DNA of 54,436 nucleotides from JBKPCD01 sp046727175 (lineage in GTDB: Bacteria > Acidobacteriota > Vicinamibacteria > Vicinamibacterales > 2-12-FULL-66-21): contig JBKPCD010000251.1 in assembly GCA_046727175.1 (NCBI GenBank), positions 1 through 54,436 of the forward strand, read 5' to 3'. Position 1 is the stretch's first letter, and every line of letters begins with the position of its first letter. A program made the translations under genes and the position numbers. The notes under the pieces were generated by a model that searched no databases, was not told where the DNA came from, and was given only the letters and a program-made list of their open reading frames with translations. Of the stretch, positions 25,966 to 33,969 are shown piece by piece.

Positions 25966-26005
25966 AAGTTAGACGCTCCTGCCTCCTACCTCCTGTTTCG
26001 CCTCT
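25957..26005. repeat. Heptamer array that supplies the symporter stop codon
   Basis: Seven phased units: AGAAGCT and AGAAGTT, then AGACGCT, then the complementary type CCTGCCT, CCTACCT, CCTGTTT and CGCCTCT. The symporter TAG (25963-25965) is formed by the end of the first unit and the start of the second. The preceding 30 nt contain two related copies of CGAGTCAGAAGC, so the protein tail itself seems repeat-derived. Confidence 0.75.
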
Positions 26006-26068
26006 TGATCGCCCGGCAATCGGCTGCTACCATCAATCGCGCAATTCTCTGGGCCTCAACGATTTCCA

Positions 26069-28615
26069 ATGGCCATTCAGACGCTGCCGGTCATCTCCGG
26101 CGACAAGGATCGATCGCTACAAGAGGTCCTCAAACGGCTCGCTGGCTCGCCGGCTCCACTGGGTGCCGAAGCCGATCCCATCGTCACGGCGATGCGGCGG
26201 TTGCCAGCAATCGCTGCTGCCTTGGCGCCGTATCCCGCCGGCATCGACCCTCGGCTGCAGTCTGCTCTCGCTGCACGCGGGATCGATCAGCTCTACACGC
26301 ACCAGGCTGAAGCGTTCGCCCACGTGCTGAGCGGCAAGAACATCGTCACGACAACGCCGACCGCGTCAGGGAAGACGTTGTGCTACAACGGACCGGTTCT
26401 GAACGCTATCGTCGAGGATCCCGCAACGCGCGCGTTGTATCTGTTTCCGACCAAAGCCCTTGCGCAGGATCAGCTCGCGGAGCTGCAGGCGCTCACCGAT
26501 CTCGTGACGCGCGGTTCCGATCTCGAGATTGGCGTGTTCACCTACGACGGTGACACGCCAGCCGATGCACGTCGCGCGATTCGCGGCAAGGCGCGCGTCG
26601 TGCTGAGCAATCCGGACATGCTGCACTCGGGGATTCTGCCGCACCATCCACGTTGGGCGAAGCTCTTCGAGAATCTGCGATTCGTCATCGTGGATGAGCT
26701 GCACGCCTACCGCGGCGTGTTCGGCAGCCATCTGGCGAACATCCTGCGACGGCTTCAGCGCATCTGCCGGCACTACGGATCCGATCCCACGTTCATCTGT
26801 TCGTCAGCGACGATCGCGAATCCACGCGAGCTCGCTGAGAGCCTGATTGGCAAGCCGTTCGAGCTCGTCGAGAACAGCGGCGCGCCACGCGGCGAGAAGT
26901 TCTTCCTTTTCGTGAATCCGCCGGTCGTCAATGCCGAGCTCGGCATTCGTCGATCGTATCTGGCGGAATCGCGCCGAGTGGCCCTCGAGTTCCTTCGGCA
27001 CAATCTGCAACTGATCCTTTTTGCACAGAGCCGTCTGACCGTCGAGATCCTGACGACGTACCTCAAGGACGCGTTTCACGGCCCCCCAGGCGCGGCTGAC
27101 GTGATTCGCGGGTACCGCGGCGGATATCTGCCGAACCGCCGGCGCGAGATCGAGCGGGGTCTGCGCGAAGGTCACGTCCGCGCCGTCATTTCGACGAGCG
27201 CGCTCGAACTGGGTATCGACATCGGTGCGCTCGACGTCGCCGTGATGGCCGGTTATCCGGGCAGCATCGCCGCAACATGGCAGCGCGCCGGACGCGCCGG
27301 CCGGCGGACGACGAGGTCGGCCGCAGTGCTCGTCGCAAGCAGCGCGCCAATCGATCAATTCGTCATCCGCAATCCCTCGTACTTCTTCGACGCCTCACCC
27401 GAGCACGCGCTAATCAATCCCGACAACCTGCACATCCTCCTCGATCACGTGAAGTGTGCGGCGTTCGAGCTGCCGTTCACCGATGACGAGCATTTCGGAC
27501 GCGAGAACGTCCAGGAGGTCCTGGCCGTGCTGGCTGAAGAAGGATTCGTCCATCACGCCGACGGTCAATGGAACTGGACGAACGAATCGTACCCGGCGGA
27601 TGCGGTCAGCCTTCGATCCGTGTCCTCAGACAATTTCGTCGTCGTCGATCGCACGCATGGAGAGCAGGTTATTGGCGAAACCGACTTCACGAGCGGTCCC
27701 GCGACGCTCCACGAGAAGGCGATCTACATCGTCGAGGGACAATTGTTTCAAGTGGAGCGACTCGATTTTGATGGACGGAAGGCGTACGTCCGGTCGGTTG
27801 ACTGCGATTACTACACTGACGCGATTACGTACTCGAAGGTGACCATACTCGATACTTTCGCGTCGGAGGCGGGATTCGGGGTTCGGGATTCGGCGTTCGG
27901 AGCTCGGATGCCTAGTGACGACGACCAGTTTTCAGAGACGTTTTCGATTTCTGAAGATGCCGCTGAAGGCGGACTGCCGCCTGTAGCCATCCCTAAAACG
28001 AGCCCCGAATCCCGCGTCCCGAACCCCGGCATCCTCGCCGCACGGTCGCACGGCGAGGTACATGTCGTGTCGCGCGTCGTCGGCTTCAAGAAAATCAAGT
28101 TCTACACGAACGAAAACGTCGGCTCCGGCGATCTCGACCTTCCCGAGCAGCAGATGCATACGTCGTCGTACTGGTTGACGATCCCTTCGTCCGTCATGGC
28201 CTCGCTTCCGTTCCCGGGCGACGATCGACGCGACGGCGTGGTGGGGCTCGCGTTTGCGATGAAGAACATCGCGCAGCTCCTTCTCATGTGCGATCGGCAC
28301 GACATCGGCCTGTCGATTGATGGCGGAACGCTCGATCGATCGACGCGCACCGGAGGAATGGGTGGTGTACCCGAGACCCTCGCTACCGAGCCGCACGTCT
28401 TCATCTACGACAACTACCCTGGAGGCATCGGGTTCAGCCGCCCGTTGTACGACATGCACGGGCTGTTGCTGGAGCGGACCGCCGAGCTGATCGACACGTG
28501 CCCGTGCGAATCCGGCTGCCCCTCCTGCGTCGGCCCTGAAGGAAACACCGGGCCCAACGCGAAGCGCGTTGCCTCACGAATCCTGCACCTGTTGCTCGCG
28601 TCTGAGGCCGCCTGA
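26069..28615 (+). CDS. mrfA: MrfA-type DEAD/DEAH helicase with DUF1998 domain
   Basis: An 848-residue superfamily 2 helicase, homologous to B. subtilis MrfA (YprA), which with MrfB repairs mitomycin C damage independently of UvrABC. Walker A-like motif TTTPTASGKTLCYN (about residues 92-105), DELHAY box (about 210), CSSATIANP and the motif VI region QRAGRAGRR are visible. The C-terminal zinc site has four cysteines in CPCESGCPSC. Residues about 601-653 are an insertion made by a heptamer repeat pair, lying between YYTDAITYSKV and HGEVHVVSRVVGF; the domains on both sides are intact. mrfB begins 1 nt after the stop codon. Confidence 0.9.
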   Translation: MAIQTLPVISGDKDRSLQEVLKRLAGSPAPLGAEADPIVTAMRRLPAIAAALAPYPAGIDPRLQSALAARGIDQLYTHQAEAFAHVLSGKNIVTTTPTASGKTLCYNGPVLNAIVEDPATRALYLFPTKALAQDQLAELQALTDLVTRGSDLEIGVFTYDGDTPADARRAIRGKARVVLSNPDMLHSGILPHHPRWAKLFENLRFVIVDELHAYRGVFGSHLANILRRLQRICRHYGSDPTFICSSATIANPRELAESLIGKPFELVENSGAPRGEKFFLFVNPPVVNAELGIRRSYLAESRRVALEFLRHNLQLILFAQSRLTVEILTTYLKDAFHGPPGAADVIRGYRGGYLPNRRREIERGLREGHVRAVISTSALELGIDIGALDVAVMAGYPGSIAATWQRAGRAGRRTTRSAAVLVASSAPIDQFVIRNPSYFFDASPEHALINPDNLHILLDHVKCAAFELPFTDDEHFGRENVQEVLAVLAEEGFVHHADGQWNWTNESYPADAVSLRSVSSDNFVVVDRTHGEQVIGETDFTSGPATLHEKAIYIVEGQLFQVERLDFDGRKAYVRSVDCDYYTDAITYSKVTILDTFASEAGFGVRDSAFGARMPSDDDQFSETFSISEDAAEGGLPPVAIPKTSPESRVPNPGILAARSHGEVHVVSRVVGFKKIKFYTNENVGSGDLDLPEQQMHTSSYWLTIPSSVMASLPFPGDDRRDGVVGLAFAMKNIAQLLLMCDRHDIGLSIDGGTLDRSTRTGGMGGVPETLATEPHVFIYDNYPGGIGFSRPLYDMHGLLLERTAELIDTCPCESGCPSCVGPEGNTGPNAKRVASRILHLLLASEAA
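27871..28027 (+). repeat. Inverted heptamer arrays inserted in frame inside mrfA
   Basis: Left units GGGATTC, GGGGTTC, GGGATTC, GGCGTTC and GGAGCTC run from 27871 to 27905. Right units GAGCCCC, GAATCCC, GCGTCCC and GAACCCC run from 28000 to 28027. They match the intergenic units at 11889, 12002 and 15253. The reading frame is kept through the arrays and the 94-nt centre, giving GFGVRDSAFGAR and PESRVPNPG in the protein. Confidence 0.85.
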
Positions 28616-28616
28616 G

Positions 28617-29981
28617 ATGGATCTCTCCTCGCGACTCCGCGCGATCGTCAGAGGCGGCTCGAGCTCGCGGGATCCCGGCAGCCGCGAGCTCACGTACGAG
28701 CCCGATGCGGGGGTGTATCACGCGGCTGTCGATGTCGATCGAATGGGAGAGATCCTCGGCGGGCGGCCCTGTCGGACGCGGCACGGCGCCTGTCTTGTAA
28801 TCGATCGCCGGTACGAGTCGGACCGTTGGCACGGGGATACCAGGATTGGCGAGTGCGAGTTGTCCCAGTGTGACGGTCTCCAGGTCCTCGATCCGTCGCT
28901 CACCGCGTTGCGCGCACAGGATGTGCAGGATGTCCAGGCCGACGCTCCGCGCACCCTGTTCATCGATCTCGAGACGACCGGGCTCAGCGGCGGCGCCGGA
29001 ACCGTCGCCTTTCTCGTCGGCTGCGGGTATTTCGATCTCGGCGCCTTTCAGGTCAGACAGTTCCTGCTCACCAGCTTCTCGGCGGAGCGCGCGCTGCTCG
29101 CTGCCGTGTCCGAGTTCTTCCATGGCGCGCGCCTGATCGTGAGTTACAACGGCAAGACGTTCGACGTCCCGGTGATGGAAACGCGATGGGCGTTCCACCG
29201 CATGGAGATGACGCTCGACGATGTGCTGCACTTCGACATGCTGCATCCGGCGCGACGGCTGTGGAGGCCGCGAGCGACACGCGTCGACGCGGTGGACGAA
29301 GGTGGCTGTCGGCTCTCGACGCTCGAACGAACACTGCTCGATTTCCGACGCAACGGCGATGTGTCGGCCTTCGAGATTCCGACGAGGTTCTTCAAGTTTC
29401 TTCGAAGCGGCGATCCGCGGCCACTCGAGCCGGTGCTCGAGCACAACCGGCTCGATCTCGTTTCGCTCGCTGCCGTGACTGCGCGCGCCGTACGACTGAC
29501 CCGCGAGGGCGCTCCGGCCTGTCGCGACGGCGCAGAAGCGCTTGCGCTCGGGCGCGTGTACGACAGGGCTGGCGCACTCGATCGCGCGAAGTCGTGCTAC
29601 GTGCGCGCGTCCGCTTCAACAGGCGTCGACGTTCGCGCCGAGGCGCTGTATCGGCTCGGCATTCAGTTTCGTCGTGAGCGGCGCTTCACTGACGCCGCGG
29701 CGATCTGGCGGGACCTATTTCACCTCGCGGGAACGCGGGCTGCGCACGCGTCTCCTGCAATGGAGACACTTCGGCAGTTCGCGGCCGAGGCGCTCGCCAT
29801 CCATCACGAACACCGTGAGCGGAATTTCACGAGGGCTCGCGAGCTGGCGCAGTTTGCGCTGGACGAGCTGACCGACATAGAGAGCCAGCGAGCCGACGAC
29901 ATGCGCCATCGACTGGCGAGGCTCGACCGGAAGATTGCAAGAAGGGGAGCGACGTTATTCGCGGATGAACAGTTTTTTTGA
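28617..29981 (+). CDS. mrfB: MrfB-type RNase H-like exonuclease with TPR-like tail
   Basis: About 454 residues. Residues about 115-285 form a DnaQ/RNase H-like fold: DLETTGLSGGAGT provides the first acidic residues, SYNGKTFDVPVMETRW the second, and LEHNRLDLVSLAAV the last His and Asp. B. subtilis MrfB (YprB) is the metal-dependent partner of MrfA. The C-terminal 130 residues are helical repeats (ALALGRVYDRAGALDRAKSCY, EALYRLGIQFRRERRFTDAA). The ATG at 28617 is 1 nt after the mrfA stop. The order and spacing match a mrfAB operon. Confidence 0.88.
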   Translation: MDLSSRLRAIVRGGSSSRDPGSRELTYEPDAGVYHAAVDVDRMGEILGGRPCRTRHGACLVIDRRYESDRWHGDTRIGECELSQCDGLQVLDPSLTALRAQDVQDVQADAPRTLFIDLETTGLSGGAGTVAFLVGCGYFDLGAFQVRQFLLTSFSAERALLAAVSEFFHGARLIVSYNGKTFDVPVMETRWAFHRMEMTLDDVLHFDMLHPARRLWRPRATRVDAVDEGGCRLSTLERTLLDFRRNGDVSAFEIPTRFFKFLRSGDPRPLEPVLEHNRLDLVSLAAVTARAVRLTREGAPACRDGAEALALGRVYDRAGALDRAKSCYVRASASTGVDVRAEALYRLGIQFRRERRFTDAAAIWRDLFHLAGTRAAHASPAMETLRQFAAEALAIHHEHRERNFTRARELAQFALDELTDIESQRADDMRHRLARLDRKIARRGATLFADEQFF

Positions 29982-29997
29982 CCTGCGAAATCCGCGT

Positions 29998-30264
29998 CTA
30001 CGCTTTCGCGGCCGCGGGCTGCTTCTTCGTCTTGGCCGCCGCAGCCAGCTTGCGGCTCTCGGTCGTCTGCGCGCCAAACCGCTTCGTGAAGCGCTCGACA
30101 CGGCCTTCGGTATCGACGAGCTTCTGGCGACCCGTGAAGAACGGATGGCAGCTGTTGCAGATTTCCAGGTGCAGCTCAGGCTTGGTCGACCGGGTCTTCC
30201 AGGTCGCGCCGCACGCGCACCGGGCGACAACGTCATAGAGCTTCGGATGGATGCCTGCCTTCAC
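29998..30264 (-). CDS. rpmE: 50S ribosomal protein L31
   Basis: An 88-residue zinc-type L31. MKAGIHPKLYDVVARCACGATW and ICNSCHPFFTGRQKLVDTEGRVERF match the family, and the cysteines of CxC and CxxC bind zinc. The last 20 residues are a Lys/Ala-rich tail longer than usual. The GTG at 30264 is preceded by AAGGAG at the right distance. It converges with mrfB, 16 nt apart. Confidence 0.95.
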   Translation of the reverse strand: MKAGIHPKLYDVVARCACGATWKTRSTKPELHLEICNSCHPFFTGRQKLVDTEGRVERFTKRFGAQTTESRKLAAAAKTKKQPAAAKA

Positions 30265-30306
30265 TGTGGGCTCCTTGGGGCTTTAGGCAAAAGGACATTA
30301 TACCAC

Positions 30307-31272
30307 CTACTCCCAGTCGACCGTCCGTTCCCACCGGTGGGTCTTCAGCTCAGCCAGCAGTTCGCCCGAGAGCCGCTGGGCGTCGCTCACAGCCAGATTC
30401 TGCTCCACGTGTCGCGTCCTTCGCATTCCGGGAATGACTGTAGAAACCGCCGGATGGTGGAGGATGTGCCGTAGGGCCAGCTCCGGAAGCGTCATGTCGC
30501 GCGGAACGATCTGCTGGAGCGCGGCTATTCGTGGGAGCGTCGCCTCCAGGTTTCCGGGCGAGAAGTAGAGGTTCCTGAAGTCTCCCTCGGGCCATCGCGA
30601 ATCGGCGGTCAGCGTTCCCGTGAGGCTGCCCTCGTCGAACGGCACGCGCGCGATGACGGCGATGTTTCTTTCTCGACAGAGCGGAAAGAGCTCATCCTCC
30701 GGATTCTGGTCGAGCACGTTGTAGACAACCTGCACCGAATCGACGAGGCCGGTCTCGATGGCGCGAACGACATTCGTTGGCTGCCATCGGTTGACGCTGA
30801 TTCCGAAGCCGCGGATCAGCCCTTCGTCCTTCAAGGCTCGAACGACGCGCTGCCAGCGGTCGTCGCTCGACCAGTGATCGTCCCACACGTGGAGCTGCTG
30901 AAGATCGAGCGTCGGAACACCGATGTTCCGAAGGCTCTTCTCGGTGTACTCGCGGATGTGGTCGGGCGGAAACACGTCGTCGAGCGCATATGACGGTTTG
31001 GCCGGCCATCTACGGTTTTTGGGAGGGACCTTCGTGGCCGCGTAAAGCCGTTTTCCTGGATGGCGCCGCAACGCATTCCCGAGCAACACCTCGCTGCGGC
31101 CTTCGCCGTAGGCCCACGCGGTATCGAAGAAGTTGCAGCCCAGCTCGATCGCGCGGTGGAGCGACTCGAGTGACTCCTCGTGGTGGCTGCCCGTCCATCC
31201 CGCCATACCCCACATGCCGTAACCGACTTCCGAAACCTGCCAGCCAAGGCGCCCGAACGTGCGATAGTGCAT
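30307..31272 (-). CDS. Aldo/keto reductase
   Basis: A 321-residue TIM-barrel reductase. The catalytic tetrad is visible: Asp and Tyr in FFDTAWAYGEG, Lys in YAATKVPP and His in LQQLHVWDDHW. The NADPH loop is near STVIPGMRRTRHVEQN. It belongs to the sugar and general AKR type often paired with oxidised metabolites; the substrate is unknown. The start ATG at 31272 is the first Met and gives a normal N-terminus (MHYRTFGRLGWQVSEVGYG). Confidence 0.9.
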   Translation of the reverse strand: MHYRTFGRLGWQVSEVGYGMWGMAGWTGSHHEESLESLHRAIELGCNFFDTAWAYGEGRSEVLLGNALRRHPGKRLYAATKVPPKNRRWPAKPSYALDDVFPPDHIREYTEKSLRNIGVPTLDLQQLHVWDDHWSSDDRWQRVVRALKDEGLIRGFGISVNRWQPTNVVRAIETGLVDSVQVVYNVLDQNPEDELFPLCRERNIAVIARVPFDEGSLTGTLTADSRWPEGDFRNLYFSPGNLEATLPRIAALQQIVPRDMTLPELALRHILHHPAVSTVIPGMRRTRHVEQNLAVSDAQRLSGELLAELKTHRWERTVDWE

Positions 31273-31274
31273 CT

Positions 31275-31416
31275 CAATCCCTAATCCCTAATCCGCTAAT
31301 CCCTAATCCTGAATCGAATCATCGAATCGATGCATCCTCGAATCCTCGCATCCGCGGACCGCGAATCGCGACCCCGACTCCCGAGCCCCGAACCGCGCCC
31401 CGCATCCCCGACCCGG
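31275..31416. repeat. Heptamer array (TAATCCC drifting to GAGCCCC)
   Basis: Begins 2 nt after the aldo/keto reductase start. Units CAATCCC and TAATCCC are phased, with one extra base at 31296, then drift through GAATCGA to GACTCCC, GAGCCCC and GAACCGC (31376-31396). It fills the divergent gap before the next gene, so both promoters must lie within or beside it. No inverted half is clear. Confidence 0.75.
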
Positions 31417-31530
31417 ATTTGATGATAACCGCCGCGGCGCCAACACCCGTGCTGGTGCCAAATATGTCAGCGGCCGACGTTTTTGTCATTCGAGGTCCGA
31501 TCCAGCGCGGCTCATCGCCACAAATTCACT

Positions 31531-31546
31531 GCACCATTTTTGGTGC
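31531..31546 (+). promoter_or_regulatory. Short T-loop hairpin upstream of the unknown secreted protein
   Basis: Arms GCACCA and TGGTGC flank TTTT, making a 6-bp perfect hairpin followed by a T-rich stretch. It lies 22 nt before the chosen GTG start at 31569. It could regulate expression or be a weak terminator. Confidence 0.3.
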
Positions 31547-31568
31547 TCGTTTTGCTGCCAACTCGCGC

Positions 31569-32987
31569 GTGACGCTGGCATTGGCCTCGTTCATGGCCGC
31601 ACTTCTGGGCGGGTTCGGCTCGCAGCAGTCCGCGCCCGCCCCGGACCTCCTCCACGACCGGTCTGCAGCCATTGCCGCACTCGAGCGACTGATCGTAACC
31701 GGCGAACCGCATCACAACTCGCACGATGCCGGGGAGCTCCTGCAGATGGCGGTGGACGATGCGTTCAGGCGCGGCGATACGGACATCGTGCGGCTGGCGA
31801 TTCGCGCAGCAATCCCGCTCGTGCCAGCCGTGTCGCCTCTGATTTCCTCTGTCGACTGCCTGCCGTCATATGATGTGAGCTCCCGGCCGGTTCTCAATCT
31901 GCCTGCTTCGATCTCGTACGAGGCGGAGCTATACGCATCGGTCGATGGGGGCGATTACACGAAAGTGACCGCCGTGAGATCGGGCCGGAGCTACGGAGCG
32001 AAGCTCGATGCGTGGCTTCCGGACGCTGCGCGCAGCCCTGGGTTTCATCACGTGCGTAGTCTCGCGTACCTCACGTTCAAGGACGACCGGAGCGGCGAAT
32101 CCTGGACCGAGCGACGCGATCTCCGGGACGTGACGTATGCGCTCTACGATCCAGCCGCCTCGGTTACCGGCGGTGATCCGCGGATGTTCGTGGATTCCGC
32201 GGCCGTCGTCAGCGCGAAGCTGCTTCATCCTGAGCTTCCGGAAATGCCCTTCGGCGAGTGGCTCGCGCGACGCGTAGTCCGCACTGGCGACGGGCTGGCA
32301 CCGGACTGGATGCCACAGTATTGCGCGGAACGAACCAGCGAAGCCGGAGTCGTACCGGCGTCCGGTGATGTCTGTGCGGTTGCGGACTTTGCCGTGAAAG
32401 AACGTCGAGCGCGTCTGTGGGTCCGTACAGGCCGCGTCGAGCTGTCGGCGCACGAACCGCGCTGGATACTCGATACACCAGAGTTTCAAGCGATCACGCT
32501 TCAAGACTCGGGCGACATGACGGATATCGCCTCGCTGCCGCTGCTTCTCGATAGCGATCCCTCTTCATGGCCGACCGCCGATGTCTCGGTCGCCCCAGTC
32601 GACATCGACGTCACGGTGCCAACGAGAGCGGGCGAGCTCACGCGCTTCTCTGTGATGGTCAGCAACAACGGCGACGCCGACGTTCACAATGCGCTCGTCG
32701 ACGTCGTCACCGGAGTATCGCCAGCGGGCCGCACCGCGTCGCGGCGTTTCGTCGTCGACATCGCGCACCGAAGCTCGAGCCGGATTGATTTCGAAGCGGC
32801 CTTTCCCGAAAGCTACGGAGTCGTTGTCGTGCTGATCGCGCAATTGTCGGAGCACTCACGACACGACGCGGGAACGGTCGACCCGACGCCCGAAGATGCG
32901 TGCGCGTTTCGGGTCGTGAACATCCGAGCCGCCCCTGCCGACTACGTGGCGACGCTCGGGGACCTGACCGGATGCAGAGGATGGTAA
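31569..32987 (+). CDS. Secreted protein of unknown function with CARDB-like end
   Basis: About 472 residues; I do not recognise the family. The start is uncertain: the frame is open from 31422 (ATG), but codons before 31569 are AT-rich and unlike the rest, so the GTG giving a hydrophobic leader (TLALASFMAALLGGFGS) is chosen. Residues about 310-460 form a beta-rich region, and the segment VDIDVTVPTRAGELTRFSVM-VSNNGDADVHNA resembles CARDB/APHP domains that occur in surface proteins. Cysteines in SSVDCLPSYD and PQYCAERT may form a disulfide. It stands alone between the aldo/keto reductase and the convergent cupin gene. Confidence 0.55.
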   Translation: MTLALASFMAALLGGFGSQQSAPAPDLLHDRSAAIAALERLIVTGEPHHNSHDAGELLQMAVDDAFRRGDTDIVRLAIRAAIPLVPAVSPLISSVDCLPSYDVSSRPVLNLPASISYEAELYASVDGGDYTKVTAVRSGRSYGAKLDAWLPDAARSPGFHHVRSLAYLTFKDDRSGESWTERRDLRDVTYALYDPAASVTGGDPRMFVDSAAVVSAKLLHPELPEMPFGEWLARRVVRTGDGLAPDWMPQYCAERTSEAGVVPASGDVCAVADFAVKERRARLWVRTGRVELSAHEPRWILDTPEFQAITLQDSGDMTDIASLPLLLDSDPSSWPTADVSVAPVDIDVTVPTRAGELTRFSVMVSNNGDADVHNALVDVVTGVSPAGRTASRRFVVDIAHRSSSRIDFEAAFPESYGVVVVLIAQLSEHSRHDAGTVDPTPEDACAFRVVNIRAAPADYVATLGDLTGCRGW

Positions 32988-32998
32988 GGATTCACCAC

Positions 32999-33856
32999 TC
33001 ATTTCAGCGAGGGGCACATCGGGCCGCTCAGAATCGACAGCACGATGATCGGTGCGCGGCCGCGGCGCGAGACCGAGTGTGGCGTACCTCGCGGCACGAC
33101 CGCCATCGTTCCGGGCGCGAGCGGCATGTCCTTGCCGGCGACGCGATGCGTTCCTTCGCCTGCGACTACGTACAGAATTTCGTCCGAGTCCGTGTGGGTG
33201 TGTTCCTCGAGCGGATCGCGCAGCTGAATGAGGACCGCGGTGGAGCTGGCCGTACATCCGACGGACGAATACTTCGACGGCGCGCCCCCGATGTAGTTCT
33301 TCTCGATGAAGTCGGTGATAGCGACCGATGACGGTTCGACTTTGGGCAAGGGTTGTGGTTCAGGCGGCGGCGGAGGCGCGACGGGCTCCGGCTTCGGTGG
33401 TGGCGGCGGTGGCGGTGCGGCATCGAGCGCGGCCGTTGTCTTCAGCGGGCGCCCCGCCAGAACGGTGACCTCACGCTCGAGCGTCACGTATCGCTCGCGA
33501 TCGAAGCGAAGACGGTACACGCCGGGGGTGGCGTTTCGAAGTATGACGGTGCCCTCCACGTCCGTGTTGCCGGTTCGCTCCACCGGTCCTGATGCCTTCA
33601 CCGAGACATCCGCTATCGGCTGACCGCTGCGGTCGGTCACGAACACCGTGATTGTGGGTCGTGCGGCTGCCTGGGGCTTCGCGTCGCCCGGGGACGGCGT
33701 CTGGGGCTTTGCGGCAGTCGGCGGCGTCTGCGAAGGCTTTTGAGGCGTACTCGAGGGGGGTTGCGTCTGTCCCTGCGCGAACGGTCGGACGGACGAGGCG
33801 GTGTTCGTCAGGGCGCCGGCCATCGAGAGAACGAAGATCACTGAGGAGAGTTGCAT
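32999..33856 (-). CDS. Secreted cupin protein with CarbopepD-like domain
   Basis: A 285-residue exported protein with three parts. After a signal peptide and a Gln/Pro-rich stretch comes a carboxypeptidase-regulatory-like beta domain (residues about 65-140, ITVFVTDRSGQPIADVSVKASG). A proline-rich linker with seven consecutive prolines follows. The C-terminal 110 residues are a cupin with two histidine-containing motifs, EEHTHTDSDEILYVVAGEG and VPRGTPHSVSRRG, enough for one metal site. A sensor or binding role outside the membrane is possible; catalysis is not implied. Confidence 0.75.
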   Translation of the reverse strand: MQLSSVIFVLSMAGALTNTASSVRPFAQGQTQPPSSTPQKPSQTPPTAAKPQTPSPGDAKPQAAARPTITVFVTDRSGQPIADVSVKASGPVERTGNTDVEGTVILRNATPGVYRLRFDRERYVTLEREVTVLAGRPLKTTAALDAAPPPPPPPKPEPVAPPPPPEPQPLPKVEPSSVAITDFIEKNYIGGAPSKYSSVGCTASSTAVLIQLRDPLEEHTHTDSDEILYVVAGEGTHRVAGKDMPLAPGTMAVVPRGTPHSVSRRGRAPIIVLSILSGPMCPSLK

Positions 33857-33969
33857 CTTTCTATCTCACGGCGCGACGTGCGATGTCGTCAAGCGCCGCA
33901 ATGCATGAGGCGGTTCTAAGCTCGCACCTCAACGGCCGAAGGACAGTGCGTGATGCGTTCGTGAGCGTC

